A stretch of DNA of 64,000 nt from assembly GCA_038002745.1 (NCBI GenBank), contig JBBODD010000001.1, positions 1,922,001 through 1,986,000 on the forward strand, in the 5' to 3' direction. The notes beneath the pieces are model-generated. The model had not been told where the DNA came from and did no database searches. It saw nothing but the letters and a program-made list of their open reading frames with translations. The position numbers and the translations under genes were made by a program. Positions 26,908 to 35,214 of the stretch are shown in pieces; the stretch's first letter is position 1; the number at the start of each line of letters is the position of its first letter. The DNA is from Bacillus sp. FSL H8-0547 (GTDB lineage Bacteria > Bacillota > Bacilli > Bacillales > Bacillaceae).

Positions 26908-27855
26908 ATGAGCAAAGTGTATATTATTCATGAAAATAAAGAGTGGACAGACCATCTGACGAAAAGACTGGACGAACTGAATGTTCCATATGAGGAATGG
27001 CATCTCGATCAGGGGCTTGTGAATCTGTCTGAAGCACCGCCTGAGGGAATCTTCTATAATCGCATGAGCGCTTCTTCACATACGAGAGGCCACCGGTATG
27101 CACCGGAACTTGCAGCGTCTGTGCTGTACTGGCTTGAACGCCATAACCGCAAAGTCTATAACGGCAGCAGGGCTATTCAGCTTGAAGTGAGCAAGGTTGC
27201 TCAGTATATGACCTTAAATGAGCACGGCATTCAAACTCCGAAAACAACAGCTGCTGTTGGAAAAGAGGCTGTATTAAACGCAGCAGCCCAATTTGAAGGA
27301 AAACCTTTCATTACAAAGCATAACCGTGCAGGAAAAGGACTTGGTGTTCAGCTTTTCCATTCCATTGAAGGACTGAAGCAGTATGTGGAAGGTCCGGATT
27401 TTGAGGAGCCGGTAGACGGCATTACTCTTATTCAGGAATACATTCAGGCGCCTGAGCCGTATATCACGCGCTGCGAATTTGTTAACGGCAAATTCCTGTA
27501 TGCTGTGCGAGTAGACACGTCAGAAGGATTTGAGCTTTGCCCGGCTGACGCCTGCCAGATTGGCGATCTCTTCTGCCCGGTTGGAGAGGAAGCTCCTGTC
27601 AAACCAAAGTTCCAGATTGTTGATGACGTGAATGAAGAAAGCATTTCAAAATATGAAACGATGCTGAAAGCAAATGACGTTAAAGTGGCAGGTATTGAAT
27701 TCATCCGCGATGCAAACGGCGAGATCTACACATATGATATCAATACCAACACAAATTATAATGGAGACGCAGAGGCGGCGGCAGGGAAATACGGCATGCT
27801 CGAAATTGCGAAGGTGCTGAAAGCAGAGCTTGAGAAAATGGCGCTGACTGTATAA
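26908..27855 (+). CDS. ATP-grasp family ligase (RimK-like)
   Basis: 315 residues with an ATP-grasp core: KPFITKHNRAGKGLGVQLF is the glycine-rich nucleotide loop, GITLIQEYIQAPEPYITRCE holds metal/ATP contacts, and GIEFIRDANGEIYTYDINTN carries the conserved acidic D-x-N residues. The first ~95 residues form a preATP-grasp domain. Relatives join an amino acid or carboxylate to an amine via acyl phosphate; substrates here are unknown. It is monocistronic with a promoter of its own and a bidirectional terminator downstream. Confidence 0.82.
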   Translation: MSKVYIIHENKEWTDHLTKRLDELNVPYEEWHLDQGLVNLSEAPPEGIFYNRMSASSHTRGHRYAPELAASVLYWLERHNRKVYNGSRAIQLEVSKVAQYMTLNEHGIQTPKTTAAVGKEAVLNAAAQFEGKPFITKHNRAGKGLGVQLFHSIEGLKQYVEGPDFEEPVDGITLIQEYIQAPEPYITRCEFVNGKFLYAVRVDTSEGFELCPADACQIGDLFCPVGEEAPVKPKFQIVDDVNEESISKYETMLKANDVKVAGIEFIRDANGEIYTYDINTNTNYNGDAEAAAGKYGMLEIAKVLKAELEKMALTV

Positions 27856-27876
27856 GAATATAGACTGATAAACAGC

Positions 27877-27909
27877 AAAAGACCGTCTGGGGAAGCCAGA
27901 CGGTCTTTT
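27877..27909. terminator. Bidirectional terminator between ATP-grasp and yjiH-like genes
   Basis: Fourteen-bp perfect stem AAAAGACCGTCTGG/CCAGACGGTCTTTT with loop GGAAG, located between two convergent genes. Confidence 0.92.
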
Positions 27910-27916
27910 AACGATT

Positions 27917-29257
27917 TTAAAACAATATATGAGCAATACCGACAATCACCGGCAGTGTAATCAGTGTACGGAGCAGGAAGATAATCACGAGATCTTTAAA
28001 GGAAACCGGGATTTTAGATCCTAGCAGCAGTCCGCCCACTTCAGACATATAGATAAGCTGTGTGACAGATACACAGGCGATAATGAACCGGGTCATCTCA
28101 CTTGTAATATCAGCAGCGAGAACAGTTGGAAGGAACATGTCGGCAAATCCGACAACAAGTGTTTTTGATGCTTCCTGTGCTTCTGGTATCTGCATCAGTT
28201 CAAGCAGCGGAATAAACGGCATGCCAAGCCAGTCAAAAACAGGCGTGAATTCAGCAACGACCAGCGCAATGGTTCCAAGAGCCATAACAATCGGGGCTAC
28301 ACCCATCCACATATCAAGAATGTTTTTAGCGCCGTCCTGGAAAAATGCTGCTGTGCTTTTATTTTCTTCTGCTTTTTTAAGCGCCTGTTTATACCCCCAG
28401 CTGAATGGCGTATAGCCCTCAGGCACGGCTTCTGAAATTTGTTCCTCTTGTCCGTTGTAATACGTATCTGCTTTTACAGAAAGCGGAGGTATTCTCGGAA
28501 GAACAAGAGCTGCAATGATTCCTGCAAATGTGACTGTCAGATAAAAAGGCACAAACATATGACCAAGGTTAACCTGAGAAATCACGACAAGGCTGAATGT
28601 AATGGAAACCACAGAAAAGCTTGTTCCGATTATGGCAGCTTCCCTCTTCGTATAAAAGCCCTCTTCATACTGTTTGCTTGTCAGCAGCACGCCGATGGTT
28701 CCGTCCCCGAGCCAGGAAGCGACACAATCGACAGAAGATCTGCCGGGAAGCTTAAAAACAGGTCTCATAAATTTAGCAAGCAGTGAACCGAAAAGTTCAA
28801 GCAGTCCGAAGTTTAATAGCAGAGGCAGAAGCAGCCCTGCAAAAAAGAAAACGGAAAACAAAATCGGAAGCAGATCATTAAGCAGAAGTCCTCCGGTGTT
28901 TTCAGACCAGATCCATTCCGGGCCTGCTTTAAAAAGCGTAAGCACGGCGAAAATGGCGCCAAGTACACGTGCAATCACCCAGATAACCGGAACATCAAAC
29001 AAGGTTGTAAAGAACGGGCTCTTTGCAACGAAGTCCGGTTTCATCCATTTGGCTGCAAGTGTCCCGATAAGTGTCAGGATAATGATAACAGTCATGACCG
29101 CCGGAAGCGACGGGCCAAGAGCCTTCTGCAGCATTCCGGAGAAGATGGCGATTGGAATGGTCACTTCACCTTTATAGCTGATCGGAACCATAAATAAAAG
29201 AATTCCCAGCAGGGAAGGGAAAATAAATTTTAGTTTGTTTTTCGTCTGTGAAGTCAA
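27917..29257 (-). CDS. YjiH-family nucleoside-recognition (Gate) membrane protein
   Basis: 446 residues, about eleven membrane helices. The Gate-domain signature GRSSVDCVASWLGDGTIGVL follows the third helix pair, and the C-terminal half contains SEMTRFIIACVSVTQLIYMS and GLLLGSKIPVSFKDL. The YjiH family belongs to the nucleoside-recognition/transporter superfamily; the transported solute is not established. The coding strand opposes the upstream ATP-grasp gene. A GGAGC ribosome-binding site precedes the ATG. Confidence 0.85.
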   Translation of the reverse strand: MTSQTKNKLKFIFPSLLGILLFMVPISYKGEVTIPIAIFSGMLQKALGPSLPAVMTVIIILTLIGTLAAKWMKPDFVAKSPFFTTLFDVPVIWVIARVLGAIFAVLTLFKAGPEWIWSENTGGLLLNDLLPILFSVFFFAGLLLPLLLNFGLLELFGSLLAKFMRPVFKLPGRSSVDCVASWLGDGTIGVLLTSKQYEEGFYTKREAAIIGTSFSVVSITFSLVVISQVNLGHMFVPFYLTVTFAGIIAALVLPRIPPLSVKADTYYNGQEEQISEAVPEGYTPFSWGYKQALKKAEENKSTAAFFQDGAKNILDMWMGVAPIVMALGTIALVVAEFTPVFDWLGMPFIPLLELMQIPEAQEASKTLVVGFADMFLPTVLAADITSEMTRFIIACVSVTQLIYMSEVGGLLLGSKIPVSFKDLVIIFLLRTLITLPVIVGIAHILF

Positions 29258-29461
29258 TTCAGATGCTCCTTACGTAAAAGTACATATTTATGTAACCTGT
29301 GTTATTTTAATGCAAACAGGGAGAAAAGCCAATGCCTTTAAGCAAATTTCCTGTATTTTCTCCTTTTTTTACCCTGTAAAAGTGTTCCCTAAGCCTAGTA
29401 TCTGCAAAAAAGGTGAAACTTAGGTAAGATAAGAAAAACGAACAAAAAGGAGAGGGATCCT

Positions 29462-30211
29462 ATGAACCAGACCATTGAAACCATGCTGTCACACAGGTCA
29501 ATCAGAAAATTCGAAGACAGGGCGCTGAGTACTGAACAAATCCGGACGATTGTCGAAAGCGCCCAGGCAGCATCCACATCAAGCTTCATACAGGCTTATT
29601 CTATTATTGGAGTCAAGAATCCGGAAATGAAGAAGAGGCTTGCGGAGCTTGCCGGCAATCAGCCGTATGTGGAAGAGAACGGTCACTTCTTTGTTTTTTG
29701 CGCGGATTTGCACCGGCATGATGTGCTTGCGGAAATGGAAGGTGTCAGTCTTGACGAATCCCTAGAAAGTACGGAAAAGTTCATGGTCGCTGTCATTGAT
29801 GCAGCTCTTGCTGCCCAAAATGCCGTCATTGCTGCTGAGTCCATGGGGCTTGGAGCCGTCTACATCGGAGGTTTGAGAAACAGCCTTAAAGAAGTGTCAG
29901 AGCTCCTCAAAACCCCTGAAAGAGTGCTGCCGCTATTTGGACTCGCTGTCGGATATCCGGCTCAAAACCCGGATAAAAAACCGAGAATTCACTTGGAGCA
30001 TGTTTATCACGAAGATGTGTATGAAACGGATGAGGCTGTCTATAAAAAACAGCTCGAAGATTATAACGAGCTTATTTCGGAGTATTACCACGAGCGGACT
30101 TCGGGCAAGCGCAGCGATACATGGACAGGTCAAATGGCCTCCATGCTTTCAAAACCGACGAGAATGTACATGAAAGAGTTTACGAAAATAAAAGGGTTTA
30201 ATAAAAGATAA
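29462..30211 (+). CDS. nfrA: NADPH-dependent nitro/flavin reductase NfrA
   Basis: 249 residues, same length as B. subtilis NfrA1. It begins NQTIETMLSHRSIRKFEDR (FMN-binding HRSIR motif) and retains AQAASTSSFIQAYSIIGV, IDAALAAQNAVIAAESMGLG and the family-specific C-terminal arm (SEYYHERTSGKRSDTW). It reduces FMN, nitroaromatics and possibly damaged cofactors using NADPH. A GGAGAGGG ribosome-binding site precedes the ATG. Upstream, CCTAAG/CTTAGG forms a small dyad. As in B. subtilis it lies between sacT and the qox operon. Confidence 0.93.
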   Translation: MNQTIETMLSHRSIRKFEDRALSTEQIRTIVESAQAASTSSFIQAYSIIGVKNPEMKKRLAELAGNQPYVEENGHFFVFCADLHRHDVLAEMEGVSLDESLESTEKFMVAVIDAALAAQNAVIAAESMGLGAVYIGGLRNSLKEVSELLKTPERVLPLFGLAVGYPAQNPDKKPRIHLEHVYHEDVYETDEAVYKKQLEDYNELISEYYHERTSGKRSDTWTGQMASMLSKPTRMYMKEFTKIKGFNKR

Positions 30212-30258
30212 GCCGGGAAAACTTACTGCGAATGACACTTTTTAAAGGAGCGGTAAAC

Positions 30259-30921
30259 ATGGCAAAAAAAATTCTTACAGTCGTGACAACAGCAGATAAA
30301 ATAACCGATGAGCATAAAACAGGGCTTTGGCTTTCTGAATTTGCAGAGCCGTATGAAGAGTTCACTTCAAACGGATATGAAGTGACAGCGGCGAGTCCGA
30401 AAGGCGGGAACGTGCCGCTGGATCCAAACAGTTTAGAAGGCGTTGAAGAAAATCAATGGCAGGAAGCAAGACGTGTTCTGCAGCAAACGGTGCATCTTGA
30501 TGAAGTAAACGGAGAAGAGTATGACGGGATCTTCCTTCCCGGCGGCCACGGGACGATGTTTGATTTTCCGGACAACAAAAAACTGCAGGAGCTCCTGGTG
30601 CATTTCGCTGAGTCTGATAAAGCGATTGGCGCAGTATGCCACGGACCAGCCGGACTTGTGGGTCCCGTTCTTTCAAACGGAAAGCCTTTAGTAGAAGGAA
30701 AGCGCCTGACAGGATTTACCGACGAGGAAGAAGTAGATACAAAGCTCGATCAGTATATGCCGTTTTTGCTTGAATCAAAATTAGTCGATCTTGGAGCCGA
30801 ATTTATCAGAGCCCCTAAATTCACAGACCATACAGAAGTAGACGGCAAGCTTGTGACCGGACAAAATCCGCAGTCAAGCTTTAACACGGCGAAAGAATTT
30901 GTAAAAGTATTATCTAAATAA
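30259..30921 (+). CDS. DJ-1/PfpI-type class I glutamine amidotransferase-like protein
   Basis: 220 residues. The nucleophile elbow is AIGAVCHGPAGLV, with Cys followed by His as in the Hsp31/YhbO group, and GIFLPGGHGTMFDF is the oxyanion-side motif; the acid is probably within DGIFLPGGHG. Such proteins act as glyoxalases, chaperones or deglycases; which is not decided here. The ATG at 30259 lies after AAAGGAG. It is 47 bp downstream of nfrA, so the two may be cotranscribed as a redox-stress pair, and a terminator follows. Confidence 0.85.
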   Translation: MAKKILTVVTTADKITDEHKTGLWLSEFAEPYEEFTSNGYEVTAASPKGGNVPLDPNSLEGVEENQWQEARRVLQQTVHLDEVNGEEYDGIFLPGGHGTMFDFPDNKKLQELLVHFAESDKAIGAVCHGPAGLVGPVLSNGKPLVEGKRLTGFTDEEEVDTKLDQYMPFLLESKLVDLGAEFIRAPKFTDHTEVDGKLVTGQNPQSSFNTAKEFVKVLSK

Positions 30922-30923
30922 CC

Positions 30924-30951
30924 TAATCCGGCAGATTTCTGCCGGATTTTT
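30924..30951 (+). terminator. Terminator after DJ-1-like gene
   Basis: Stem AATCCGGCAGA/TCTGCCGGATT with loop overlap TT, then TTTTC. Confidence 0.88.
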
Positions 30952-30982
30952 CTGTAATAAAAAGAATCATTTTGCTGAAGAT

Positions 30983-30998
30983 TGTTTCACGTGAAACG
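30983..30998. other. parS site (ParB/Spo0J binding)
   Basis: TGTTTCACGTGAAACG matches the 16-bp parS palindrome TGTTTCACGTGAAACA at 15 of 16 positions. It is intergenic, between two gene clusters, in the arc near the origin where B. subtilis carries several parS copies. ParB loading here would support chromosome organisation. Confidence 0.85.
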
Positions 30999-31127
30999 CA
31001 GAAAATGAAACTTAAAATCGATTTATAGCGGATGATCCTGAAAGGCTTAATAGATTGAATATTTAACGTTTTCAGATATACTTTAGAGAAACGACATAAT
31101 ATGCGTTGTCAAATAAGGAGGTTACTT

Positions 31128-32738
31128 ATGAAGTTTGATTATCTGTACCATCCATACCCGTCTGAAAGGCAAACGGTCTTTTCAAAGAAAGGCATGGTTG
31201 CCACTTCGCAGCCTCTGGCTGCACAGGCAGGGCTCGATATATTGAAAAAAGGAGGGAATGCCATTGACGCGGCTATTGCGACAGCGGCAGCACTTACTGT
31301 CCTTGAACCGACCTCAAACGGGATTGGCGGAGATGCATTCGCTCTCGTATGGACGAATGGCAGTCTGTACGGATTAAACGCAAGCGGTCCTGCGCCGTCT
31401 TCTCTGTCCATCGAAGCCGTTAAAGCAAAAGGGCATACTGAAATGCCTGTCTATGGAGTAACCCCGATCACCGTTCCCGGTGCGCCGTCTGCCTGGGCGA
31501 AGCTGTCAAAGAGATTCGGGAGACTGCCCCTGCAGGAAGTGCTGGCCCCTGCAATCAGCTATGCCGAAGAAGGATATCCGCTCACGCCAATCCTCGGGAA
31601 ATACTGGTCACTGGCGTATGATAAATTTAAGCGTACTCTTTCCGGTCCTGAATTTGAAGCGTGGTTCGAGACGTTTGCACCTGATCACCGTGCTCCGAAA
31701 ATTGGAGAAGTATGGCGCTCGCCTGGACATGCTGCCACCCTTAAGGAAATAGCCGAAACAGAAGGAGAAAGTTTTTACCGGGGAAACCTGGCGGAAAAAA
31801 TCAGTTCATTTATTCAGGAACAGGGCGGCTACTTGTCGAAAAAGGATCTCGCTTCCTATGAAGCTGAGTGGGTGGACCCGATTTCCGTCCGCTACAAGGG
31901 CTATGATGTCTGGGAAATCCCGCCTAACGGACAGGGTCTTGTCGCATTGCTTGGTTTAAATATTGTAAAAGGGTTTGATATCCGTGAAAAAGACAGTCTG
32001 GAAACCTATCATAAACAAATAGAAGCCATGAAGCTTGCATTTACAGATGGAAAAGCATACATAACAGACCCGAAAGAGATGAAAATCACCACAGAAGAAC
32101 TGCTGAGTGATGCTTACGGAGAGCAGCGCCGCGCAGAGATCAAAGAGCATGCTGTGGAGCCTTCCGCCTATGAGCCTGCTAAGGGCGGAACGGTGTATTT
32201 AGCCGCTGCAGACGGGGAAGGAAACATGGTTTCGTTTATTCAGAGCAACTATATGGGGTTCGGCTCAGGAGTGGTCATTCCGGGTACCGGCATTTCGATG
32301 CAGAACCGCGGGCATGATTTTTCCCTTGATGAAACGCACCCTAATGCCCTGAAGCCCGGCAAAAAGACGTATCATACGATTATTCCGGGATTTTTGACGA
32401 AAGGGAATGAGGCGGTTGGGCCCTTTGGTGTAATGGGGGGCTATATGCAGCCGCAGGGGCATATGCAGGTTGTCATGAATACCATTGACTTTGGTCTTCA
32501 TCCGCAGGCTGCACTCGATGCACCGCGCTGGCAGTGGATGGAGGGGAAAAAGGTACTTGTAGAGCCGCAATTTCCTTCCCATCTAGCGCAGGCTCTCGCG
32601 AGAAAAGGACATCAGATCAAGGTTGCTGTTGATAAAGGAGCTTTTGGGCGCGGACAGATTATATGGAGAGATCCTGAAACGGGCGTGCTGTCCGGCGGAA
32701 CAGAATCCAGAGCAGACGGGGTCGTTGCATCGTGGTAA
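31128..32738 (+). CDS. ywrD: Gamma-glutamyltransferase-family protein (YwrD-like)
   Basis: 536 residues, a Ntn-hydrolase precursor. The self-processing nucleophile is Thr355 in GGTVYLAAADGEGNMVSFI, and GGNAIDAAIATAAAL and GYMQPQGHMQ are family motifs. There is no secretion signal, so unlike Ggt it is probably cytoplasmic. B. subtilis ywrD is the equivalent, next to chromate-transporter genes ywrB and ywrA, as here. AAGGAGG precedes the ATG at 31128; an upstream ATG at 31101 has none. The stop overlaps the next gene by 7 bp. Confidence 0.88.
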   Translation: MKFDYLYHPYPSERQTVFSKKGMVATSQPLAAQAGLDILKKGGNAIDAAIATAAALTVLEPTSNGIGGDAFALVWTNGSLYGLNASGPAPSSLSIEAVKAKGHTEMPVYGVTPITVPGAPSAWAKLSKRFGRLPLQEVLAPAISYAEEGYPLTPILGKYWSLAYDKFKRTLSGPEFEAWFETFAPDHRAPKIGEVWRSPGHAATLKEIAETEGESFYRGNLAEKISSFIQEQGGYLSKKDLASYEAEWVDPISVRYKGYDVWEIPPNGQGLVALLGLNIVKGFDIREKDSLETYHKQIEAMKLAFTDGKAYITDPKEMKITTEELLSDAYGEQRRAEIKEHAVEPSAYEPAKGGTVYLAAADGEGNMVSFIQSNYMGFGSGVVIPGTGISMQNRGHDFSLDETHPNALKPGKKTYHTIIPGFLTKGNEAVGPFGVMGGYMQPQGHMQVVMNTIDFGLHPQAALDAPRWQWMEGKKVLVEPQFPSHLAQALARKGHQIKVAVDKGAFGRGQIIWRDPETGVLSGGTESRADGVVASW

Positions 32739-33316
32739 AAGAGACACCGCTGATCGTGCAGCGGAATTTGTTTATCGCCTTCTTCAGGTCCGGCATGCTC
32801 GGATTTGGCGGCGGACCATCCACAATCCCGCTTGTCCACAAGGAAGTGGTCACGACATTTAAATGGATGGATGACGACGAATTTTCCGATGTTCTGGCCC
32901 TCGGAAACACACTTCCCGGGCCGATTGCCACGAAAATGGCCGGTTATATCGGGTACCGTGTCGGAGGGGTGGCCGGCATGCTGAATGCGGTCCTTGCCAC
33001 GGCCTTGCCGACAGTCGTTCTGATGATTCTGCTGCTTACAACACTGAATGCGTATAAAGATGAAACTTGGGTCAAAGGAATGTCACAGGCCGTTTTGCCG
33101 GTTGTAGCTGTGATGCTGCTGACACTTACATGGGACTTTTCAAAAAAATCCTCCCAGTCATACGGTGTGATTAAGACGGTTCTTTTAATGGCCTCAGCAT
33201 TGGTTCTGATGGAGGTTTTTCATCTTCACCCGGGCATCTTGATCGGTGTCCTCCTATTGTGGGCTGTTCTATATAAACCCCGGCGAAAATCAGATCAAAA
33301 GGGGATGCCATCATGA
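32732..33316 (+). CDS. ywrB: Chromate transporter, half-size subunit (YwrB-like)
   Basis: 194 residues, a single CHR domain with about six membrane helices. The conserved FGGGPSTIPLVHKEVV and ALGNTLPGPIATKMAGYIGY motifs of the chromate ion transporter family are present. Half-size CHR proteins work in pairs. The GTG start overlaps ywrD by 7 bp and the stop overlaps the next CHR gene by 4 bp, so ywrD-ywrB-ywrA form one operon. Chromate export is the family annotation; actual cargo in the cell is untested. Confidence 0.9.
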   Translation: MVKETPLIVQRNLFIAFFRSGMLGFGGGPSTIPLVHKEVVTTFKWMDDDEFSDVLALGNTLPGPIATKMAGYIGYRVGGVAGMLNAVLATALPTVVLMILLLTTLNAYKDETWVKGMSQAVLPVVAVMLLTLTWDFSKKSSQSYGVIKTVLLMASALVLMEVFHLHPGILIGVLLLWAVLYKPRRKSDQKGMPS

Positions 33317-33843
33317 TTTATATTCACATCTTTCTTGCCTTCTTCCTGCCCGGCATCCTCGGATACGGCGGGGGACCGGCTTCCATTCCGTTAATTGAAA
33401 AAGAAGTGGTCGACCGCTACGAATGGCAATCGGTGAATGAATTCAGTGAAACACTTGCGATTGGGAATGCGCTGCCTGGTCCCATTGCCACCAAAATGGC
33501 CGGCCTGATCGGCTATCAGCAGGGAGGATGGCTTGGAGCCGCAGTCGGGCTTTTTGCCACCATTGCCCCTTCGCTGATTCTCATGCTGGTCCTTTTAAAC
33601 ATCTTGATGAAATACAAGGAATCTCCTCAGGTGAAGCGTCTTTCGGCGGTTGTAAGGCCTGTCATCGCTGTGATGCTCGGTGTGATGACGTATCAGTTTT
33701 TGGATAACTCCGCGAAAGGATCAGGCATTTGGCACACGCTTTTCCTGTTTATCATCAGTCTGCTGCTTTTGGAGAAATGGAAGGTGCATCCTGCTTATGT
33801 AATTGCGGGTGCACTTGTGTACGGAGGGGTGTTCCTGTCATAG
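33313..33843 (+). CDS. ywrA: Chromate transporter, half-size subunit (YwrA-like)
   Basis: 176 residues, second half-size CHR domain, with GYGGGPASIPLIEKEVVDRY and AIGNALPGPIATKMAGLIGY. It is similar to but distinct from the preceding subunit, fitting the pattern of antiparallel heterodimeric CHR pairs. It overlaps the previous gene by 4 bp (ATGA). The stop is followed by CCCCTTTTTT. Confidence 0.9.
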   Translation: MIYIHIFLAFFLPGILGYGGGPASIPLIEKEVVDRYEWQSVNEFSETLAIGNALPGPIATKMAGLIGYQQGGWLGAAVGLFATIAPSLILMLVLLNILMKYKESPQVKRLSAVVRPVIAVMLGVMTYQFLDNSAKGSGIWHTLFLFIISLLLLEKWKVHPAYVIAGALVYGGVFLS

Positions 33844-33937
33844 GAGCCCCTTTTTTGTGCCTTTTTGGATTTTGAGAGAAGTGCAAAAAGAGCTCTGATT
33901 TGCATCAATTTTAAATCATTCACAATAGCAATTTGGG

Positions 33938-34084
33938 TTATCAACACCCCTGTGAATAAAGTTCGGGACTCTATATATATAGTGGCGAACAGTTGTACCC
34001 ACACAAAATGCGGATAGAAATTGTGGATATGTTGATAACTTCTGTTGATAACTTGTGTCGAAGTGTGGAAAATCGTGTGAATAT
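33938..34084. other. DnaA-box cluster upstream of sacT
   Basis: In about 150 bp: TTATCAACA (33938), TGTGAATAA (33951), TGTGGATAT (34022), TGTTGATAA (34030), TGTTGATAA (34043) and TGTGAATAT (34076). The consensus is TTATNCACA or its complement TGTGNATAA; one box is exact and five differ at one position. Two boxes are 13 bp apart. It occupies the intergenic region before sacT, where B. subtilis, as I recall, has a known DnaA-box cluster. Confidence 0.65.
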
Positions 34085-34092
34085 CTTATAAT

Positions 34093-34121
34093 TTGACAAA
34101 AAATTTAAAAACGTTTACAAG
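34093..34121 (+). promoter_or_regulatory. Putative sacT promoter with cre-like CcpA site
   Basis: TTGACA at 34093-34098 is a perfect -35; 17 nt later TACAAG is a weak -10. Within it TTAAAAACGTTTACA (34105-34119) matches the cre consensus WTGNAANCGNWNNCA at 14 of 15 positions (G replaced by A at position 3). A CcpA site overlapping the promoter would repress it when glucose is present. Confidence 0.5.
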
Positions 34122-34206
34122 ATATTTACACAGAATGATGAAATTTGAGATTTTTCGTCATTTTTGTCATGATAAAGAGACTATTAGCAGGAGAGGGTCG
34201 AGTCAC

Positions 34207-35028
34207 GTGAGAATTTATAAAGTTTTGAACAATAATGCTGCTGTCGTCCAGGACGGGGATCAGGAGAAAATTGTCATGGGACCGGGAATAGCTTTTCAAA
34301 AGAAGAAAAATGACATCATCCCAAAAAGCAAAGTGGAGAAGATCTTTGTGATGAAGGAAGAAAATGAAAAGTTCCAGCAGCTGCTGCAGATGGTTCCGGA
34401 AGAGCATATAGAGCTTGCCGAAGAAATCATCAGCTACGCAGAAGGCCGATTGATGTCCCCGCTTAGCAATCATATCCACATTGCCTTGACGGACCACTTA
34501 TCGTTTGCTGTCGAACGGATTCAAAACGGCTACACCATCCACAATAAGCTGCTCAGTGAAATTAAAGTGCTCTATAAAAATGAATTTGAAATCGGACAGT
34601 GGGCGATTAAACGGGCAGAAGAAAAGCTTGGAATCTCTCTGCCAGAAGATGAGGCAGGCCACATTGCTCTTCACATTCATACAGCGAAACTCGACGCTGC
34701 AGACATGAAAGAGACAATCAGGCACACGGCCATTATCCAGGAATCAATCGATATCATTGAGGGTCACTTCAATGTGAGCTTAAGCAAGGATTCCATATCT
34801 TATCAGCGCCTGCTGACTCATTTGAGATTTGCTTTAAACCGTCTTGAGCAGAACGAAGATTTCCACGTGATGGACAGGGAGATGCTGCAGATGATTCAGA
34901 AAACCTACAGCTTCGCCTATGCTTGTTCTGAGAAAATAGCGGACTACTTGAAAAAGGAATACGGTATGCAGTTTCCAGAATCTGAAATGGGATATATTAC
35001 TCTCCATATTCAGAGGCTGAGCGAATAG
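34207..35028 (+). CDS. sacT: BglG/SacT-family transcription antiterminator
   Basis: 273 residues. The N-terminal CAT RNA-binding domain begins [20 protein letters not shown] (about 1-55), followed by two PTS regulation domains with conserved phospho-acceptor His in [38 protein letters not shown] and [12 protein letters not shown]. Phosphorylation by HPr and EII controls dimerisation. I chose GTG at 34207 following AGGAGAGG; an earlier frame from 34093 has no ribosome-binding site. Its RNA target (RAT) lies just downstream, before sacP. Confidence 0.92.
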   Translation: MRIYKVLNNNAAVVQDGDQEKIVMGPGIAFQKKKNDIIPKSKVEKIFVMKEENEKFQQLLQMVPEEHIELAEEIISYAEGRLMSPLSNHIHIALTDHLSFAVERIQNGYTIHNKLLSEIKVLYKNEFEIGQWAIKRAEEKLGISLPEDEAGHIALHIHTAKLDAADMKETIRHTAIIQESIDIIEGHFNVSLSKDSISYQRLLTHLRFALNRLEQNEDFHVMDREMLQMIQKTYSFAYACSEKIADYLKKEYGMQFPESEMGYITLHIQRLSE

Positions 35029-35035
35029 TTTTTTC

Positions 35036-35064
35036 TTGACCCAAGCGTCATCATCCCCTACAAT
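35036..35064 (+). promoter_or_regulatory. SigA promoter for sacP-fructokinase-sacA
   Basis: TTGACC, 17-nt spacer, TACAAT. Transcription would begin near 35071, leaving a leader of about 145 nt that contains the RAT and terminator. Confidence 0.75.
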
Positions 35065-35091
35065 GAAAGCGTATTACTCAACTTTATATCC

Positions 35092-35123
35092 GGGATTGTG
35101 ACTGGTTATGCAGGCAAGACCTA
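35092..35123 (+). promoter_or_regulatory. RAT antiterminator (SacT RNA target)
   Basis: GGGATTGTGACTGGTTATGC then AGGCAAGACCTA resembles the ribonucleic antiterminator element of B. subtilis sac genes (GGATTGTTACTGCGTAAGC...). Its 3' end overlaps the 5' arm of the terminator, so the two structures exclude each other; SacT binding would favour readthrough into sacP. Confidence 0.85.
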
Positions 35124-35190
35124 GAATTTGTAAAGAGATCATTGGAGACACTCTGTCTATGATACCTTTATAAGTTTTAGGTCTTTTTCT
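35116..35190 (+). terminator. Conditional terminator before sacP
   Basis: AAGACCTA (35116-35123) pairs with TAGGTCTT (35178-35185), extended inward by GTAAAG/CTTTAT and further weak pairs, and followed by TTTCTATTT. It is the leader terminator overcome by SacT. Confidence 0.82.
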
Positions 35191-35214
35191 ATTTAAAAAA
35201 AGGAGGAGAAAGGT

